This document shows positions 5,032 through 6,802 of a stretch of 6,802 nt of DNA, piece by piece. The notes beneath the pieces are model-generated. The model saw only the letters and a list, made by a program, of their open reading frames with translations. It was not told where the DNA came from and did not search any database. Numbering within the stretch: the stretch's first letter is position 1; each line of letters opens with the position of its first letter. The position numbers were made by a program, and so were the translations under genes. The stretch covers positions 1-6,802 of the forward strand of contig CANMQR010000034.1 of the NCBI GenBank assembly GCA_947499925.1, in the 5' to 3' direction. The DNA is from Neisseriaceae bacterium (GTDB taxonomy: Bacteria > Pseudomonadota > Gammaproteobacteria > Burkholderiales > UBA11063).

Positions 5032-6404
5032 TTCTTATCCAATTTATCTAAAACCTTAGTTACGAAGCTATTAAATTTATTCATTTGAGCAGGGCTGTTA
5101 GTGTTGATATTGTTAGCTATTGCAATTACTATATACTTGGTGCCATGGCGACTTAAGAAGTATCCCGAGTATGCATGGGTATCGTTTAGAGTTCCTGTTT
5201 TAAATTTAGCTCTATGCCCAAATTTAGTGAAATTATTTTTTAGAGTCCCTTCTAATCCTGATTGGGGTAGGGTTTTTTCAAAAATAGCTGCATATTGTGA
5301 ATTGTTTTCATATTTAAGTAAGTTTGCCATTCCAACTGCAGTTACTGATTCAGTTCTTGATAATCCAGCACCATTTTCAATGCGAAAACTTGGGTTTAAC
5401 ATGTTTAATTTTTTCATAAATGAATAATATATGTCTTTACTATCTTTGTAAGTGTTTTCATTATTAGTGGTAAATGCTCCAAGACTTAAAAATATTGTTT
5501 CAGCAATTATATTGACACTGTAGTGATTCATGTATACCATAGCATCTTCAAGTGTTTGTGAGCTATAATCATAGATAAGAATAGCCTTATCAGGGGCGTT
5601 TTGATAGACTATATTACCTTTTAATTCAATTGATAAATTATTTAATGTGCGTTTTAATGCCATCTTGGTATAACTTTTGGTGTCTACCATGTTAAATCCA
5701 AGCTTCTGGTTATTACAAGCTCGTGAGGTTTTACCACTAAAAGTGACTGTACTTTCTTTGAAAGATACTTGGTGGCTTAAATCATTGCATGTATTTTGGT
5801 TAGGGTCTACTGTTAGTTGATTATTTATATTATAACCATATAAGTTACTATCTATAGTTGTGGTATTTGCTTTGACATGGATATTAAATACAGTTTGATT
5901 AGCATCTACAATTAATCCATCAGGAAATACGGTATCAACATCATAATTTTCGACTTTAAGCATTGAGTATGTGGGTATGCTATTAAAGATAGTGTTATCA
6001 ATAACTAAATTTCCAGAGATTTTTTTAATCCCAAGTTTGCCCAAATTACTAAATATTTCGTTTAGTGCTCTATCATCAAGTGTAGGATCACCGCCACCTA
6101 ATATATATACATCACCGTCTAATACCCCATTATTGATTGAGCCTTTATAAAACAGTTTGGTATGCCATTTAAACTCAGGATGGATCTGGTCTAACCCAAC
6201 AGCCGTTGTGATTAATTTCATGTTTGATGCAATTAAGCGCGGTTTATTTGGTAGATGTTCATAAACTACTTTGTTGGTTTTGGTGTCAATTACCATTACC
6301 GACATACTATTTTGTAGGCTTTTTGGGATTATTAGATTCGTGCCATAAGTAGAATTAGCTAAAAAACCCCCTAAAAGTCCTAATTTAATAAGTTTACGAA
6401 TCAT
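5028..6404 (-). CDS. dacB: D-alanyl-D-alanine carboxypeptidase/endopeptidase, PBP4 family (peptidase S13)
   Basis: This periplasmic penicillin-binding protein trims D-Ala from peptidoglycan stems and cuts D-Ala-mDAP crosslinks. It has 458 residues, close to E. coli PBP4 (477 with signal). A short N-terminal signal-like segment (MIRKLIKLGLLGGFLANSTYG) suggests export, with cleavage perhaps near residue 21. Active-site motifs are SNMK (S60-K63, nucleophile Ser60), SVN (296-298) and KTG (402-404). The gap of about 235 residues between the first two is the S13 insertion that forms the extra domains. Other family marks are ILGGGDPTL (101-109), ENGAGLSR (343-350) and LPQSGLEGTL (379-388). Cysteines 206 and 230 in the insertion could form a disulfide. 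The ATG at 6402-6404 has TGGAG 8 nt upstream, and dcd ends 19 bp before it, so the pair may be cotranscribed. Confidence 0.95.
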   Translation of the reverse strand: MIRKLIKLGLLGGFLANSTYGTNLIIPKSLQNSMSVMVIDTKTNKVVYEHLPNKPRLIASNMKLITTAVGLDQIHPEFKWHTKLFYKGSINNGVLDGDVYILGGGDPTLDDRALNEIFSNLGKLGIKKISGNLVIDNTIFNSIPTYSMLKVENYDVDTVFPDGLIVDANQTVFNIHVKANTTTIDSNLYGYNINNQLTVDPNQNTCNDLSHQVSFKESTVTFSGKTSRACNNQKLGFNMVDTKSYTKMALKRTLNNLSIELKGNIVYQNAPDKAILIYDYSSQTLEDAMVYMNHYSVNIIAETIFLSLGAFTTNNENTYKDSKDIYYSFMKKLNMLNPSFRIENGAGLSRTESVTAVGMANLLKYENNSQYAAIFEKTLPQSGLEGTLKNNFTKFGHRAKFKTGTLNDTHAYSGYFLSRHGTKYIVIAIANNINTNSPAQMNKFNSFVTKVLDKLDKN

Positions 6405-6423
6405 CTGTAGAACTCCAGCTGTA

Positions 6424-6802
6424 TTATGCTTTAGGTAAGGTTACGCCAACTTGCCCCATATATTTACCGTTTCTATCTTTATATGAAGTCTCACAACTTT
6501 CATCAGATTCAAAAAATAGTACTTGAGCTACACCTTCATTAGCATAAATTTTGGCAGGTAATGGAGTTGTATTACTAAATTCAAGAGTAACATATCCTTC
6601 CCATTCAGGTTCAAAAGGCGTCACATTAACTATAATCCCACATCTTGCATAAGTTGATTTACCAAGACAAACGGTTAAAACATTTCTAGGGATTTTGAAA
6701 TATTCAACAGTTCTAGCTAAGGCAAAAGAATTAGGTGGAATTATACAAAAATCATTATTTACTTCAACAAAATTCTTAGGGTCAAAGTTTTTGGGGTCAA
6801 CA
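6424..6802 (-). CDS. dcd: dCTP deaminase, 5' part outside the window
   Basis: This enzyme deaminates dCTP to dUTP, the precursor for dTMP synthesis, in the cytoplasm as a homotrimer. The visible frame runs unbroken from the window edge to the TAA at 6424-6426 and gives 125 residues. About 63 N-terminal residues are missing if the protein has the usual 188. Recognisable parts are [56 protein letters not shown] and [16 protein letters not shown], ending in GVTLPKA. The glutamate of TLEFSN (visible residue 74, about 137 in the whole protein) fits the catalytic Glu138 of E. coli Dcd. KSTYAR corresponds to its RSSLAR substrate loop. A GTG at 6622-6624 could look like a start, but conserved sequence continues upstream, so it is internal Val. 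Confidence 0.97.
   Translation of the reverse strand, partial: VDPKNFDPKNFVEVNNDFCIIPPNSFALARTVEYFKIPRNVLTVCLGKSTYARCGIIVNVTPFEPEWEGYVTLEFSNTTPLPAKIYANEGVAQVLFFESDESCETSYKDRNGKYMGQVGVTLPKA

Noticed and set aside
5101..5427. Open frame of 108 codons on the plus strand with a hydrophobic start
   Set aside because: It is antisense to dacB, including the KTG region, with no plausible ribosome binding site. The hydrophobic residues reflect the complement of the dacB codons.
6424..6624. Stand-alone 66-residue protein starting at a GTG
   Set aside because: The frame continues upstream to the window edge with strongly conserved dCTP deaminase sequence. The GTG encodes the internal Val of the IIVNVTPF motif.
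6767..6801. Direct repeat [10 protein letters not shown] near the visible N-terminal end of dCTP deaminase
   Set aside because: Relatives of this deaminase class carry DPKNFDxKxF at the same place, so the repeat is normal family sequence rather than a duplication.

Overview
The window comes from an AT-rich bacterial chromosome. Every gene I can support lies on the minus strand, so transcription runs from high to low coordinates. The L13 and S9 proteins (L13 opens MKTFSAKP, S9 opens [20 protein letters not shown]), the dCTP deaminase class and the ScoA/ScoB pair most resemble Betaproteobacteria as I remember them, with the ribosomal proteins closest to Neisseriales. This placement is from memory and was not tested by a search. 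The low GC content is unusual for that group.

Layout in transcription order. (1) 6802-5028: the 3' part of dcd (dCTP deaminase), then dacB, a PBP4-type D-Ala-D-Ala carboxypeptidase/endopeptidase, 19 bp later. (2) 4969-4495: a two-gene RelB/RelE-like toxin-antitoxin module. It has its own consensus promoter with a perfect inverted repeat between the -35 and -10 boxes. The -35 box contains the dacB stop codon. (3) 4492-3492: the rplM-rpsI ribosomal protein operon, with an extended -10 promoter, a leader of about 75 nt and a strong intrinsic terminator. (4) 3448-2097: scoA-scoB, the two subunits of a 3-oxoacid CoA-transferase, translationally coupled by a TAATG junction and followed by a hairpin. 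(5) 1986-1: an operon of a conserved acidic protein of unknown function, a small two-helix membrane protein resembling YgfX/CptA, and folC, which is cut by the window edge just before its C-terminus.

Most of the window is housekeeping: pyrimidine nucleotide supply, cell-wall maturation, ribosome assembly, ketone-body/acetoacetate activation and folate polyglutamylation. The accessory element is the toxin-antitoxin module, fitted tightly between dacB and the ribosomal operon. The least understood genes are the acidic protein and the YgfX-like protein upstream of folC.

No stretch longer than 300 bases lacks a gene. The largest gaps are 1952-2096, 3449-3542 and 4379-4494, and each carries regulatory structure described below. 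I found no RNA genes, insertion sequences, CRISPR arrays or phage genes, and I do not see a clearly new multi-gene system.
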